Source: Primula veris (Eukaryota > Streptophyta > Magnoliopsida > Ericales > Primulaceae). From it: a stretch of DNA of 64,000 bases. The notes below the pieces were generated by a model, which ran no database searches, was not told the DNA's origin, and worked only from the letters and a program-made list of their open reading frames with translations. The stretch's first letter is position 1, and every line of letters begins with the position of its first letter. The translations under genes and the position numbers were made by a program. This document shows positions 36,681 to 47,460 of this stretch, piece after piece. Where the stretch lies: the NCBI GenBank assembly GCA_963682055.1, contig OY821747.1, forward strand, positions 12,512,258 to 12,576,257, given 5' to 3'.

Positions 36681-36923
36681 CTCACCATTCGTCCCGAAAG
36701 TTTCGTTTTTCATTTTTTTAGTTTTTTTTTTTGGATATGTCTCTTTTTATTAGTTTAAGCATAACAAAATTATACTCTAAACTTCATTTTTTAATTAAAA
36801 AATAATTTTTACTTGAAAATTTTGGTTTTTTAATGTTATTTTTTTGAGTTTTTACCAAAATTATTTTAAATTATTAAATAACATGATTTTCGATACAGGA
36901 AACCTATTTTGGGACGGATGAAG
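36681..36923. mobile_element. Stowaway-type MITE
   Basis: The left end CTCACCATTCGTCCCGAAAG and right end TTTTGGGACGGATGAAG are degenerate inverse ends of the CTCCNTCCGTCCC type, flanked by TA (36679-36680 and 36924-36925). Confidence 0.7.
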
Positions 36924-36959
36924 TATTAAACTTGAAACGTTAATCGAACCAATACATCA

Positions 36960-37340
36960 TAGAGACGCAGCGGGAAAGGAGCAAGATGGAAACTGGAAGT
37001 GAACCGTAACGGCAACGACAACAACCATCGATAAAGGTTGTCAGAGCCTCCGTCAGCATGCTCCGCCCATCGCAACAGCTGTCGCTAAACATGATTTAGT
37101 CTAAGCAATGTGCTTTAATGGGAATCTTTAGAGTATTAATAGTGGACGCGGCTCCGTGAAAGGTGGGGATAGATTAACAGGCGCAGAAGAGGGGGTGAAT
37201 GTCCACATGCGGATAGAAGGAGGGGAAGGAGAGAAGGAGAATCGTGTGGTGGGAGATGGAGATAGAAAAGGCTCCGCCCCTTTTTCTATTTCAATAAACA
37301 ATGCGAAATTGTTGGTTTCTGAAAATTATAGTCGTTAGAA
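36960..37340 (+). other. GC-richer island, no recognised gene
   Basis: GC content rises sharply here and returns to AT-rich sequence after 37300. A 60-codon frame (37156-37338) is rich in Gly, Glu and Arg and starts at GTG. An upstream ATG at 36986 is followed by a stop after seven codons. It could be a decayed first exon and promoter of a lost gene. I cannot assign it. Confidence 0.25.
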
Positions 37341-38253
37341 ATCAGACGTTAAAAAATTACAACACTAGTTCGTGGAGATTTTTATTTGTTTATTAAGTAA
37401 TAACGGCTAGTTTTTTTTTAAAGTCCATACAATTAAAAAAATTGTAAAATTACCCCCCAACAATGATTAGAATATAATTATGTAGCATTAGTGGATCGTT
37501 GTTCAGCAAATTAGTAAATTGATGGACTCAAACCATCAATGCAGTTTGTTCTCATGACAACAAACCATTACGAGGACTAATTCACACAGCAATTAACTAG
37601 ACAAATTTTTCAGTAATTCAATAAAGTTAAAAAGAAGGTTAGGCATAAAGTCTAAAACCATTCACAATATATGTATTATCTCCATTGTTACACAAAATTG
37701 TCACTTACATTGTATTTTTCTTCCCATTTGCTCTGTTAAATTATCTAGTCTTTATTCTTATTAAAAAAAATTGTTGAAGTTAAACAATTTGTTGAGCAAA
37801 GTGGTTGGTCCAAGTGAACGAGACTCGACTACACCACGTTTACCATCAGCATTCGATTATTGGCGGCTGCAAAGCAGATTATCTCGAAAGAGAGAGCTGT
37901 TAATTATAAAAAAATAAAATTAATAACAATTTTTTTAATAAATGATATGACAAAAATATTTGACTCATTATCTAATTAACTGTTGTTTTCTGTTTTCTTC
38001 TCGTGCCCATATATATTTTGTAGGCATATTACTATTATCTTGGCATACTTTCATTTCTCCTACAATTTGTTGACATATTCTCCTCCATATTCTCCCCATA
38101 ATAAAACTAAGAGGCAATGACCAATAAAATAAAACAGAAATGTTATATTTAATCATTAATTTTTAATTCAAAAATAGATAAATTTGTTAAAACTAACACT
38201 AAAGTTAGTGTTAAACTTAATATGTTTATGTGACATTTAAAATATATTTTTTT
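37341..38253. other. AT-rich spacer
   Basis: I see no gene, RNA or element ends here. Confidence 0.6.
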
Positions 38254-39374
38254 GGGTTAATTCATGTTTTCTGTATCAAACTATCGCCTTTTAACAATTT
38301 GCATACTCAACTAATATTTTTAACAATTTACATACTAAATTAACATAAATCGATCAATAACCATACTATTGGTGACATGTCAGCAATTAAACACACAGTT
38401 GGCAAAAAACTGCTTACGTGGACTTATCAATATTACACGACAGCAATTAAACAAACATTAATTCATGTTTTCTGTACCAAACTATCGCTTTTTAACAATT
38501 TGCATACTCAACTACTATTTTTAACAATTTAGATATTAAATTAACAACAATTGATCAATAACCATACTCTGGGTGACTGTCAGCAATTAAAAAAACAGTT
38601 GGCAAAAAACTGCTACGTGGACTTATCTAAATAAATTGATAAAAAAACCCTAATTATAAAATTAAGTAATATAGAATTAAAAATCTCTAATAATTAAAAA
38701 CTCGAATAATGTAAACTGAATAATCCAAAAAAAAAAAAATGATAGCAAAAACCCTAATTATAAAATTAAGAAATATATAATTAAAAAACCACTACTTACA
38801 GATTGCACAATTCATTGACTTACCGTATTTTGGAGGGTTTGTCCCAAGACGAAACACCCAATTCATGTTTAAAAATTAATTATTTGAGTAATTGTTGCTT
38901 AATAGACAGAGTTATACGTATAGACAGAGTTATACGTATAGAGAGAGAATGTTTTGAGTTAATGGACACATGTTTGTTTAATTGCTGCCGTGTAATATTG
39001 ATAAGTCCACGTAAGCAGTTTTTTGCCAACTGTTTTTTTAATTGCTGACAGTCACTCAGAGTATGGTTATTGATCAATTGTTGTTAATTTAGTATGTAAA
39101 TTGTTAAAAATAGTAGTTGAGTATGCAAATTGTTAAAAGGCGATAGTTTGGTACAGAAAACATGAATTAATGTTTGTTTAATTGCTGTCGTGTAATATTA
39201 ATAAGTCCACGTAAGCAGTTTTTTGCCAACTGTGTGTTTAATTGCTGACATGTCACCAATAGTATGGTTATTGATCGATTTATGTTAATTTAGTATATAA
39301 ATTGTTAAAAATATTAGTTGAGTATGCAAAGTGTTAAAATGCGATAGTTTGGTACAGAAAACATGAATTAACCC
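38254..39374. mobile_element. Mutator-like non-autonomous element with 9-bp target duplication and doubled inverted arms
   Basis: The ends GGGTTAATTCATGTTTTCTG and its complement are bounded by the identical 9-mer TATTTTTTT (38245-38253, 39375-39383), the duplication length of Mutator-like elements. Each arm holds two tandem copies of a roughly 190-bp sequence: 38254-38457 and 38458-38635 on the left, and inverted copies at 38971-39170 and 39171-39374 on the right. The centre (38640-38970) has a short direct repeat (CCCTAATTATAAAATTAAG). No transposase is seen. Confidence 0.85.
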
Positions 39375-40235
39375 TATTTTTTTATAATGGCCTGTCAATA
39401 ACTAACAAGAAAAATCTAATAATACTATTGTGGATGTCAAACCCTCTCAAGGGAGTAACCGAAGTTGCAAAGAAAAATAACAAATTAGTTTAGCTAAACA
39501 TAAAAAGAAACAAATGGGTTCCTCATAAAATAAATAACCAAATGGAAAAATTAAGGAAGCCCTAGCCAAGTCTCGGCTCCCGCTATCTCCACTTGGCGCG
39601 TGGCTTGGCCCTTGGTCCATCAAAAAATATTTAACTAATCGACTTTTGTACGTATTGTATTTAATATAAGCGATTAAATTTTCACCATTGATGTAATAGT
39701 CATGTAGCGAATGATGTTTAAAAACACAAGTATGGTTTGAGATATGATTTATGAATGATGCTTTGGAGTTTAGACTGTTTAATGTTGAATGTTGCCACAA
39801 TTGTATGGAATTGTAACGAACGGTACTGCAATAAAAAAAAAATCTCCTAGTTGATGTTTAATCCGATAGGTATGTACGTGGAGACCGACAACTTTCGATT
39901 TTGACGTATTTTGCATCCGTTATGGTTTAGTTTTTGATGGATTTGCTTTGGTTTGGTAGTCAAATTGGTTTGGTTCATTTTATTCTAGCATGTAATCACA
40001 AGATTAACTTAAATGGGGTTCACCTTATCCACATGTTAGGAACCACCAATCATAAGGGCTATTGGTGAAATGAATTGCCACATTTACTAAAATAATCATG
40101 TAATTTAAAGGGAAGTGGATATAGGGTTGTCCCTAAATGAAGGAATTCCTTCTCTATATGATCAGCATTAGCACAATTTGACTACAAACCATTGATCAAT
40201 ACAAACTTACTTAAAATGGAATTACAAAAGTGAGT
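39375..40235. other. spacer upstream of the S1-homologue gene
   Basis: AT-rich, with no convincing frame. A short GC-richer patch near 39560-39620 codes for nothing I recognise. Confidence 0.55.
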
Positions 40236-40243
40236 ATATAATC
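40236..40243 (+). promoter_or_regulatory. TATA box candidate for the S1 homologue
   Basis: TATATAAT lies 70 bp before the ATG at 40306. Confidence 0.45.
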
Positions 40244-40305
40244 GTCCAAACTTTAATCTAAAAACAAACGGAATTAAAGAGAAGATAAATAACTCAACTC
40301 GCAAG

Positions 40306-40722
40306 ATGAGACAATCTTTCATCCCACAAGTGATATTGATCATTTTCCTTGTTTGCTCACAAACAAATGCACTAAGTTTTTTCAAAAAAACTAAAATGTT
40401 CATCTCTAGCCAAGCTCCGGGTGAGATACAAGTGCGTTGCCAACAAAAGAAACAAGATCTTGGACGTAAGACTCTCGTTAAGGGAGGAGAAAGCTTTACA
40501 TGGTCGTTTACTCCAGTTCCAGTCGTCGGAAAGAAACGGTACTGGTGCCATTTTTATTGGCAAAAAAAGCAACGAGTATTTGATGTTTGGAGCACAAGTA
40601 TAGGCCTCAAGTGTGGTAATGATGGATATAACACATTTTGTTATTGGGAAGCAAGGGAAGATGGTTTCTATTTTGGTCCTACTGAAAAAGATTTGGGAAA
40701 GATATATGATTGGATTAATTGA
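40306..40722 (+). CDS. secreted plant self-incompatibility protein S1 homologue (SPH family), 138 aa
   Basis: A single-exon gene, as usual for the family. Residues 1-22 form a hydrophobic signal peptide ending SQTNA. The mature protein has four cysteines (45, 81, 103, 112), and the family marks DLG (51-53), FTWSF (64-68), YWCHFYW (79-85), FDVW (92-95) and CYWEAREDGFYF (112-123). S1 homologues are small secreted beta-sandwich proteins. The founding poppy stigma protein triggers self-pollen rejection, but most plant members have no known role. Length matches the family (110-150 aa) and no lesion is seen. The short overlapping frames here are shadows. Confidence 0.88.
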   Translation: MRQSFIPQVILIIFLVCSQTNALSFFKKTKMFISSQAPGEIQVRCQQKKQDLGRKTLVKGGESFTWSFTPVPVVGKKRYWCHFYWQKKQRVFDVWSTSIGLKCGNDGYNTFCYWEAREDGFYFGPTEKDLGKIYDWIN

Positions 40723-40916
40723 GCAACTAGCTCGTCATTTTTTTGAGGGCAAATATATGACCATGATATTCTTTTACCCAAGTTGTTGTAAACAAGTCAG
40801 GATAAAAAATAATAATTCTACAAACTATCACATTTTAAATCAATATATCAAGACTCTTAGTTTGTGGTACTATGATTGCAAGCCCAGATATAGCAGACGT
40901 GTATATTAACCATAAA

Positions 40917-41030
40917 CTGCTATATTTCAGGATTACTGTTTGCGATTTTTTACGAGATTATCTAATCAACAAGGAGGTTCATCTGCAAATCCTAATAGTA
41001 AAAAAAAAATGATGCCGCCTCATACGATAA
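40917..41030. repeat. dispersed repeat, copy 1
   Basis: About 110 bp beginning CTGCTATATTTC and ending ATGATGCCGCCTCATA. A second copy in the same orientation is at 60968-61085. By eye they are about 80% alike. Copy 1 starts roughly 195 bp after the S1-homologue stop codon. Confidence 0.7.
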
Positions 41031-41044
41031 AAATGATCATATTC

Positions 41045-41400
41045 CAACTAAAAACTCTTAACTTATTTGGTAGTTAGTAAATACCAATTGAATTACTAAC
41101 TAAATTTCATATTTCTAAAATTTACTAACTAATTTGTAACTTTCATAATTTCAGTTGCTATATAGTAACTAAATACTAAATTGCAATTTTCAGTTGGTAA
41201 TACCAACGGAAATATTAACTAACACTTTAACCGTTAGTATTTACCAACTAATTGGTGACTACAACAGTGCTAGTTGCTAAATACTAACGGATCACTAACT
41301 GACAATTTTCAGTTGTTAAATACTAACTGATCACTAACTAACAATTTTCAGTTGCTAAATACCAACCGAGTTAACAATGTTTGCTCTTTTATTTAGTATA
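41045..41400. repeat. imperfect TTTCAGTTGCTAAATACTAAC repeats
   Basis: Some six to eight variants of CAGTTGCTAAATACTAAC alternate with their partial inverse (GTTAGTATTTACCAAC). This looks like the inside of a small DNA element whose ends I cannot place. Confidence 0.5.
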
Positions 41401-42862
41401 CTACTAACTAACTTTTAATTGCTAAATAATAATTTAATATCCAATATTAATACGTTTATCCTCATATCCACAAACTAACATAACCACATATGTTTTTCTC
41501 ATATATTCAATTACTTATATCAATAAAATCTCACATAACCCAAAAAAATATCGAGAATTCATTAGTAATGATCTCGCCAAAGGCTTGCTAAATAAGTTGG
41601 TGAATATTCGAACTCAATAAGAGTTTGCACCATCAAAGTTAGAGCAATTATTGAAATATTATCGATAATTGACAAGACTACAACTAAAAACATCCTACAT
41701 TCAAAGCGAATCAATTGTAAATGTTTTGTTTTTCATATATTTGGTTGAACAAAGAATAATTATCAAAACCAAATGGCCCGAAAGATATACATGTATATAC
41801 ATTTATTGGTGAAACCGAGTTAGAATATAAAATCAAATAAGAAATATAGAAAAAAAAGTATAATGATGATCGGATTGAAGATTGCACATAATACAATATG
41901 TTTATATTTCTGTTAAAATTATGTTTACTATGTAATATATTGACGGTTTGTGCTCGATATTACGTTAATTTTTGGTATATGTTAAACTATGAGTTAAATA
42001 ATTGATTTTGATTATAGGTGTTTTAATAATTTTACAATTTCTGTGAGTATTTTTCAAAAAAATAAAATGTATCTTTCAGGCCTTAAAATGATAGAACATT
42101 GGATAACATAGTCAATAGTTCAAACAATTTATTTGGAGTCGAGACGAGTAAGTTGCGAGCATTTCAAAAAGGTAAAAAAACCGCAAGATCGAGAAATCGG
42201 TGGCAAATTTGTCTAGCAAAATGTTAAACCAATTTAAATGATCAAAATACTTTTCTTACACTATATACAGAGTTTTTTTTTTCAAAATGGTCTGATTTGT
42301 ACTCAAAAATACCAGAATGGTCTACCTCTCTTTTAAATTCCCAATATGGTATATCTCTTTATGTTCGTTAATTAAATTGACGAAATTTATAAAAAAAATT
42401 AAATATTACTTCGTTAATTGAATTGACGAAGTTGATTAAAAAAAAATTAAATAAAACTTCATTAATTGAATTGACGAAGTTCATAAAAATAATTAAATAC
42501 TAATTCGTTAATTGAATTGACGAAGTTCGATAAAAATAATTAAATTTCCGTTCGTTAATTGAATTGAATTGAATTAATATTTTTTAATGAACGGGAATTG
42601 TTTTTTTTTTTATCTGAGTCATGTTCTTAAAACATGAGATATTCGAAGTATATTCATATCTAAGACTGGATGTTCTTAAAACAAGGAATCGGGTTGCGGT
42701 GTTTGACATAGTTTCTAACTGACACCAAAAACACAACGTATTTTGTAACTGTGAATAATTCTGTTATTTACCAAGATTCCTAGAGTAATGGTGTTGTAAC
42801 TTGAAAAAAGAGATGGAAGGAGGGATACACCTGTAGGTGGCTTTGTCAGCGTGTTGGTATAT
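41401..42862. other. AT-rich spacer before the Tat element
   Basis: No gene seen. Holds the tandem repeat at 42363-42590 and, at its right edge, the TATAT insertion site. Confidence 0.6.
42363..42590. repeat. about 48-bp tandem repeat, 4-5 copies
   Basis: Units contain TTCGTTAATTGAATTGACGA followed by an A-rich AATTAAAT stretch. Confidence 0.75.
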
Positions 42863-43414
42863 TGACAAAGCCATAACTCTGGTCGGTAGCGTTAGGCTTT
42901 TCAACAATAATATATAATGAATTGACAATAAACGATGAACACTTCTTGATCTTTATTATTATTCGGCAATTGCCATTGTTCGGACTACAATTCTATCACT
43001 GTATTTATGCTCAGATTCGCTGCTCGATCCGGAACGTGATCTTTCTCTTCTCTTTGGTGCTCGGTTCTCGATCTTGCTCGGTTTGGCTATTGATGTGATA
43101 CGTTCTGACAAGTTTTTATCTTTTCTCTCCTTCTCTCTATATTTTTTAGATATGTTTTCTGGTCCCTTTCTTAGGGGGATATTTGGCTATTTATAGGCAA
43201 TTATGCCTCATAGGATGTTGACAAATGTCTCTATCTCATGGGATTTTTCAGACATGGGTCCCTATTTAAGTGGGCTTGTGCTTTTAATAATATTCACTCT
43301 TATTCTCAAAGAAAGGCATGTGATAGCTCATTCAAGCATTGGATACCCCTTTATGATGGGTGGGTCGATTCGTACCCGAATAAAATATTCGGGTCTAATT
43401 TTTATGTTCTATCA
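42863..43414 (-). repeat. 3' LTR of the Tat element (552 bp)
   Basis: Differs from 59867-60419 by 15 substitutions and one single-base indel by my count, about 2.7%. The similar frames it shows in both copies (43203 and 60208, + strand) come from shared LTR sequence and are not genes. Confidence 0.93.
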
Positions 43415-43632
43415 AGTGCTCCCTGACTTCCTCGGTGTGGTTTCCACGTCGAGGGAGTCATGATTGGTCTGTCGAAGAGATTACTTCGGTTTAGCTGTTC
43501 CCTATGTTTCATTCGACAATTGCCCCTATTTATAACTGCTCCTTGTGAACTTGCAAATTTGCTATTTGATTATGATATGACCCTTGGTATTCTTCTTCGA
43601 GAAACCCTTGACCTTTCCAAAAATCACCTTAT

Positions 43633-43639
43633 TATAAAA
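43633..43639 (+). promoter_or_regulatory. TATA box of antisense gene A
   Basis: TATAAAA, 61 bp before the ATG at 43694. Comparable boxes precede genes B (44234-44240, 58 bp), C (45132-45138, 93 bp), D (46206-46213, 102 bp), E (46933-46939, 82 bp) and H (51508-51514, 104 bp). Confidence 0.6.
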
Positions 43640-43693
43640 AGGGAATACCCTTCCCACAATTACTTATTCCATCACCCCCTTGTTTGTGACTTA

Positions 43694-44004
43694 ATGGCTT
43701 CTCCCAATGGTTCTACTGGAGACAATTCTTCAGATTATGTCGCTTACTTGGAGAATGAAGTCAAGAAGGCTCGCGTTGTGAAAAGGAAACTGGCGGACAT
43801 GACAAAAAGGTTGTCCGATATGGATGTGGCCCATCACTTGACGATGGCTGACCTGGATTGGCCTTTGAGCGTATAAAGAGGCTCGAGGCTTATTTGGCTA
43901 AGCAAAAGGCATCAAAAAGGGCCTATAAGCTTGCCTTCAAGGAGTTGCATGCTCGGTCTAAACCGAGTTCGGATGACGTTGAAGGAGGCTTTTCCTCGGA
44001 ATAA
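43694..44004 (+). pseudogene. antisense gene A: coiled-coil protein, frameshifted copy of gene B
   Basis: It starts MASPNGSTGDNSSDYVAYLE, almost the same pattern as gene B, and continues to a stop at 43876. The homologous C-terminal half (KRLEAYLAKQKASKRAYKLA and on) lies in another frame from about 43867 and ends at 44004, so the middle has lost or gained bases. A TATA box lies 61 bp upstream and AATAAA follows at 44071-44076. No named family recognised. It is on the strand opposite to the retrotransposon's gag-pol. Confidence 0.6.
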
Positions 44005-44291
44005 TTAGTCTTGTGATTTCCTTGTATTGGGTGTCATCACCAAGTTGTAATCGAATCATGGAAAAATATTAATAAAACATCTTTTATTTTCATTCTTGCC
44101 TGTTTATTCTCTTGATACCTTCTTGGATGATTTAATTGGATTTGAACTGCTGTAGTTAACCATAAATGCTCTTAGGAAGTTCAAGAGGTTGTCTTTCTTC
44201 GAGATGACCTTTGATCTACCCCTCGTTTCTTCCTATAAAAGGGGACTATTCCTATATTCTTTGTGCAACTCAATTCTTTACTAACGAACAA

Positions 44292-44630
44292 ATGGCTTCT
44301 CCTCATGAAAATAGTGGTGACAACCTTCCTGAATATGTTGCCCATCTCGAGGAGGAGGTTAGGAAGGCTCGTATCCTCGAAAGGAGGGTTGCCTCTTTAA
44401 CCGTGGAGGCTCGCCGAGCTGCTGAGATGGACGAGCGCTTGGAGGCCATGGAGAGTGAATATCAGAGGTCTCTGATCGACAATATTTGGGCTCGTGCTCG
44501 GATCAAAGAGCTTGAGGCTTCTAGAGATAGGCATATTGCTTCCAAGAGGTTCTACAAACTGGTCCTTAAGGAAGTGTATGCTCGGTCTAAGAGGAAGCCG
44601 AATGACGAAGCAGGCCCTTCTACGAAATGA
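44292..44630 (+). CDS. antisense gene B: 112-aa coiled-coil protein
   Basis: The complete frame starts MASPHENSGDNLPEYVAHLE and is rich in Glu, Arg, Ala and Leu with heptad spacing over about residues 15-95 (a coiled coil by inspection). The tail is basic (RSKRKPNDEAGP). The TATA box is at 44234-44240 and AATAAA at 44697-44702, so it has the outline of a compact self-contained gene. Gene A next door is its damaged tandem copy. No enzymatic motif or known family is visible. Confidence 0.6.
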   Translation: MASPHENSGDNLPEYVAHLEEEVRKARILERRVASLTVEARRAAEMDERLEAMESEYQRSLIDNIWARARIKELEASRDRHIASKRFYKLVLKEVYARSKRKPNDEAGPSTK

Positions 44631-45224
44631 TTTTATTCTTTTTATTGTACTTCCTTTATGTTGACTGCCTCTTCTGTAATGAAGTATCAATCAATCAATA
44701 AAGACTTCTTTTTCTTATTTATATCTGAATTACTTTCCCAATGCAATTTATTTTGACTGCGCATGCTTGTGGCTTCTTTAATGACTTTTCTTGGGCCTTG
44801 TGTTTGACCTTATCCACTGGATCTTCTTAATCTTTGTATCTTGGGACCACTGGGATTTCTTGAGCCCTGTGCACAAATTTTATCCCTTATATCTTAATAT
44901 TGTTGCACCTTTTCCAGATTGACACGTGCAGAGGCTTTTCGAATTCTACCCTCTTTAAATACTGGCATGAATCCAAGCGTTTCTTCTCAACAGACGCCTC
45001 TTTTAATAACGAATGGTTGCAACTCCCCACTTTAAATTTCTCAACAGGCGCCTCTTTTTAATTACCCATGTTTTCCCGAGTCTTTTGACGAACGGTTGCA
45101 CTTCCCCACGCTAAACCTTCCTTAATTTATCTATAAATACCTTCTTTAAGATATGGATTTCTTCACAATCTCCCCCTTATCTCTCTTCATTATATACAGA
45201 ATTTCATCCCATAACTCCCTTAAA

Positions 45225-45518
45225 ATGGCTGGTTCTTTCATCAAATCTGCACTGTTTTTGCAACTGGAGGCTTTCGAAGCCTCCTATGGCCATGCACTAA
45301 AGCTATTGAAGGATGCTGAGGAGGAGCTAAAGGTGATGCGTTATCACCATACCGAGATGGTTCGGGAATTGACTTGACTAAGATCCGAGCTGGATTATTG
45401 TCGACGTGTTCGTCGGGCTCTAGTCGAAGAGAATGAGGTGTTGAGGGGGAACCCAACACTTCGGGACAGGAATGTCTCTGCCGGGCCCTCTCATCGATAC
45501 CGATCGACTTCCCCCTAG
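45225..45518 (+). pseudogene. antisense gene C: coiled-coil protein with one internal stop
   Basis: A frame of 98 codons beginning MAGSFIKSALFLQLEAFEAS, interrupted by TGA at 45375-45377 and then continuing in the same frame (RSELDYCRRVRRALVEENEV) to TAG at 45518. TGA is the product expected from CGA by one transition. The box TATAAAT is 93 bp upstream. Short Glu/Leu-rich helix, no recognised family. Confidence 0.5.
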
Positions 45519-45524
45519 CCTTGC

Positions 45525-45850
45525 CCTTTTTCTTTTCTTTTTATTTTTTTTTACGTTTTCTTCATTTTTTTGTCTTCTTCTTATCTGTTTTTCTTTTTCT
45601 TCATCTTCTTTACACCACTACGATGTAACAATCAACCCCGAGTCCCTCGGGTTTGTTGTTACTTCTAGGGTTTTTATCGTTTTTTTTCTTCGTTTTCTTG
45701 CACTCTTCTTCTTCTTTTTTTTTTTTTTTTATACTTTGTTCTCTCTATTTGAGCAGGACTCTTCTTTTTTTTTTTTTTATGTTTCTTTTCTTCGTATTTT
45801 TCACTTCTTCTTTATGTTCCTCTTCATCTTTTTCTTCCTCTTCCCCATCG
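45525..45850. repeat. pyrimidine-rich tract
   Basis: More than 300 bp dominated by TTC, TTT and CTT on the + strand follow gene C. The Phe/Ser-rich frames through it are composition artefacts. In the retrotransposon's own direction this is an internal purine tract. Confidence 0.8.
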
Positions 45851-46307
45851 TCGCCAGCTCGCCTGGCCTGCTGATACAGTCGATCTTCCTTGTATGATCT
45901 TTTATAATAGATTTTCTAGGATGTAATAGATATCCTTTTTGATGTCCTCTGATGTAATGAACAGTGATGTATCCCATCTTATTAATGAAAATTATATTTG
46001 CCCCTTTATCTTGCACTTCTTTTGTCTTGCACTTCTTTTTGTGTTGCAATTGTGGTTTGTCTTTTTCTGAAATGTAGGCTTACTCGATTGTCTTCTTTCT
46101 TTTATTTCTTACTGTACCGGTGCCATGGGATATCTGAGGCATGGCAGGCTGGTCAAACATGCGTGTTCCCAAGCATTGTCAGACAATACCATATTATCTT
46201 CGCTCTATAAATACTCTTCAACCTTTATTCAGAATATATCTTTTCTCATATTGTGTTTGCTTCTCTTTCATCTCTCATCTCCTTCTGTATAAGAATAACT
46301 TTTCCTA

Positions 46308-46787
46308 ATGTCTGAGCCCGTGGTGAGATATCATGCTCAGATGAAGGACTTGGATGCTGAGGTATCCCGGGTCCGTCATAGGATGGCTAAGCTTGAGAAG
46401 GAGTATGGTGTCCTGGCTTTGAGTTTGTATAACTCACACCCTGAGGAGACAATTAAATGGACCGAGATGTCGGCCTTGGGTCGTGAACTTGACCACCTAT
46501 TGGTGCGTAGGAACACTCTGACCAACTCCTGGTATGAAGCCGAGGAGATTTGGGACCATGCTCAGAATGAGTTTGATAACTCCCCTCAAGGCCTCGCTAG
46601 TATGACTGTTAAAAATGCTCGGCTTAAAGAGCAAGTTACAGCCCTTATTGGCGAGAATGCATACCTTGCCCGGGAGAATGAATGCTTGGTCGTTATGAAC
46701 GACTCATATAAAGCTCAGTTAGCTAGCTCTGCTCGGGAGATTGCCTCTCGGTCTGGCAGTTATGTTGTCCCACCCACTGATCGTTGA
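46308..46787 (+). CDS. antisense gene D: 159-aa coiled-coil protein
   Basis: Intact frame, MSEPVVRYHAQMKDLDAEVS at the start. Two helical stretches (about residues 8-40 and 105-150) have heptad-like Leu/Val spacing and many Glu/Arg, joined by a region with WTEM and EEIWDHAQNEF. TATAAATA is 102 bp upstream. No homologous family recognised. It keeps an undamaged frame while its neighbours C and E do not. Confidence 0.6.
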   Translation: MSEPVVRYHAQMKDLDAEVSRVRHRMAKLEKEYGVLALSLYNSHPEETIKWTEMSALGRELDHLLVRRNTLTNSWYEAEEIWDHAQNEFDNSPQGLASMTVKNARLKEQVTALIGENAYLARENECLVVMNDSYKAQLASSAREIASRSGSYVVPPTDR

Positions 46788-47014
46788 TTATATCAGTCTA
46801 TTTTTCTTATTTTCCATTTTGGACTTGGTATTTGAACAGTTGTATCTTTTCGTATTTCGTGCCTTTGTCTTGTAAACCGTTGCAACGCCTTGTACTTTGT
46901 GCCTTTTCATTTTTTGTACCCTTGAATTTCTTTATAAATGCTCCCTATTGCCTGTATTTCATTATCCAATCTCCTTTTCTCTCTCTTGTTTCTTCTAACC
47001 TGCTTTTGTTTGAG

Positions 47015-47380
47015 ATGGTTCCCATCACCAGATCTGCCTCCAAAAAGAAGACCCTTATTGAAGAGCCTACCTTCTTGCTACCCCGTCCCCCTGGTTTTGG
47101 GGAAGAGGAATTGACTCCTCTTCAACTAAAAGAGATCGAGATGTCGAGGCTGAAACACGATCTTAAGTGTGCTCAGACCGAAATGAGGCGGTTCAAACAG
47201 TACTGGCAGGAAGAGAGCGCTGCTCGTTTTGAAGCCGAGCAAAAGTGCAAGTCTCAATCTCATGCTTTAAAATAATTGGAGATTGGCATTTCTCATCTGA
47301 TTAGGGAGAAAGAGCGTCTGGAAGAGCTCTTGGCGAAGAAGGATGCCGAGGAAGGTGGTAGTTCAAGGGCTCAGAAATAG
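47015..47380 (+). pseudogene. antisense gene E: coiled-coil protein with one internal stop
   Basis: It starts MVPITRSASKKKTLIEEPTF with a basic, Pro-containing N terminus, then a Glu/Arg/Leu coiled coil. TAA at 47273-47275 interrupts it and the same frame continues (LEIGISHLIREKERLEELLA) to TAG at 47380. A TATA box is at 46933-46939 and AATAAA at 47455-47460. No named family recognised. Confidence 0.5.
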
Positions 47381-47460
47381 AGAAGTATTTTAGTGTTGAA
47401 GCTGTAATTTTTTATTTTTCCCGTTGTAACTGGTTGTTTTCCCCTTTGTGGATGAATAAA

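Larger units (their letters stand above)
34880..37100. other. AT-rich region upstream of TRM5 with transposon pieces
   Basis: No supported gene. It holds the hAT-like element, a GA microsatellite and a Stowaway MITE listed separately. Confidence 0.6.

Noticed and set aside
43203..43463. 86-codon + strand frame, with a near copy at 60208-60465
   Set aside because: Both lie in the Tat LTRs. The similarity reflects LTR identity and the ends diverge where the LTR stops.
45472..45897. Phe/Ser-rich frames that look like membrane proteins
   Set aside because: They are translations of a low-complexity T/C tract.
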